The notes beneath the pieces are model-generated. The model was not told the DNA's origin. It worked only from the letters and a program-made list of their open reading frames with translations, and ran no database searches. Position numbers and translations under genes: made by a program. This document shows, piece after piece, positions 6,741-6,871 of a stretch of 6,871 nucleotides of DNA (its first letter is position 1; the number at the start of each line of letters is the position of its first letter). Source of the DNA: Opitutia bacterium (GTDB lineage Bacteria > Verrucomicrobiota > Verrucomicrobiia > Opitutales > UBA953); assembly GCA_021204635.1 (NCBI GenBank), contig JAJPZB010000070.1:13275-20145 (forward strand). The letters are read 5' to 3'.

Positions 6741-6814
6741 GGTTGGTGGTGGCGAGTTTAGGTTGGTGGTGAGAATTGGGTTAGTGGTGAGAGCCGGGTT
6801 GGTGGCGGCGGCAA
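6741..6814 (-). repeat. G-rich degenerate tandem repeat, about 18-nt unit, inverted copy of the CCACCA family
   Basis: Four units begin GGTTGGTGG or GGTTAGTGG at 6741, 6761, 6779 and 6797 (20, 18, 18 and 18 nt long), starting 6 bases after the aas stop. On the - strand they read CCACCACCAACC, matching the motif found after metK; TTGGTGGTGGCGAG at 6743-6756 is the exact complement of 3798-3811. The first unit, GGTTGGTGGTGG, has four GG runs and could form a two-tetrad G-quadruplex in the + strand or its RNA. Confidence 0.75.
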
Positions 6815-6816
6815 TC

Positions 6817-6834
6817 TCGCGCATTTATGCGCGA
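6817..6834. other. Strong hairpin 1 downstream of aas
   Basis: TCGCGCAT (6817-6824) and ATGCGCGA (6827-6834) are perfect 8-base inverted repeats around TT. No T-tract follows on either strand, so it is not a classical intrinsic terminator. It sits 3 nt after the tandem repeats and 2 nt before a second hairpin. Confidence 0.7.
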
Positions 6835-6836
6835 TT

Positions 6837-6857
6837 CTCCCGCTAAGTTAGCGGGAG
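6837..6857. other. Strong hairpin 2 downstream of aas
   Basis: CTCCCGCTAA (6837-6846) and TTAGCGGGAG (6848-6857) are perfect 10-base inverted repeats around a single G; a realistic fold has an 8-9 bp stem and a small AT-rich loop. With hairpin 1 it resembles a paired extragenic palindrome. The element may continue past the window edge: GCAATC (6811-6816) and GATAGC (6866-6871) pair at 5 of 6 positions and could enclose both hairpins. Confidence 0.7.
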
Positions 6858-6871
6858 GGGACCGCGATAGC

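Overview
The window carries four housekeeping genes, all on the + strand and closely spaced: infB (translation initiation factor IF-2, 5' end outside the window), metK (S-adenosylmethionine synthetase), aroQ (type II 3-dehydroquinate dehydratase) and an aas-like gene (1-acyl-glycerophospholipid acyltransferase fused to an acyl-ACP/acyl-CoA synthetase). There are no tRNA or rRNA genes, CRISPR array, transposase, or recognisable defence or phage genes. About 94% of the window is coding, and the longest non-coding stretch is the 137 nt at the right edge.

The DNA is moderately GC-rich with strong use of GCG, CGC and GAA codons, and none of the three visible starts has a clear Shine-Dalgarno sequence. 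A long low-complexity IF-2 N-terminus, a type II dehydroquinase and a PlsC-AMP-ligase fusion indicate a Gram-negative-type bacterium. My best guess is a member of the Verrucomicrobiota (Opitutae-like) or a relative, but this rests on overall impression and is only moderately secure.

Layout: 1-2511 infB, with an Ala/Thr/Lys-rich then Pro-rich N-terminal extension, an IF2_N domain, a GTPase domain and the C-terminal domains; 2512-2591 a short spacer; 2592-3767 metK; 3768-3874 a spacer holding repeats and a probable terminator; 3875-4306 aroQ; 4307-4412 a spacer; 4413-6734 aas-like; 6735-6871 a tail of G-rich tandem repeats followed by two strong hairpins. The genes belong to separate pathways (translation initiation, methyl-donor synthesis, shikimate pathway, phospholipid repair). 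I see no dedicated joint system; the terminator after metK suggests at least two transcription units.

The most notable feature is not a gene. A short motif, CCACCACCAAG (complement CTTGGTGGTGG), recurs inside the 5' part of infB in two different reading frames, downstream of metK where it forms part of the terminator stem, and in inverted orientation as an approximately 18-nt tandem array downstream of the aas-like gene. This looks like a repeat family acting or spreading at the DNA level.
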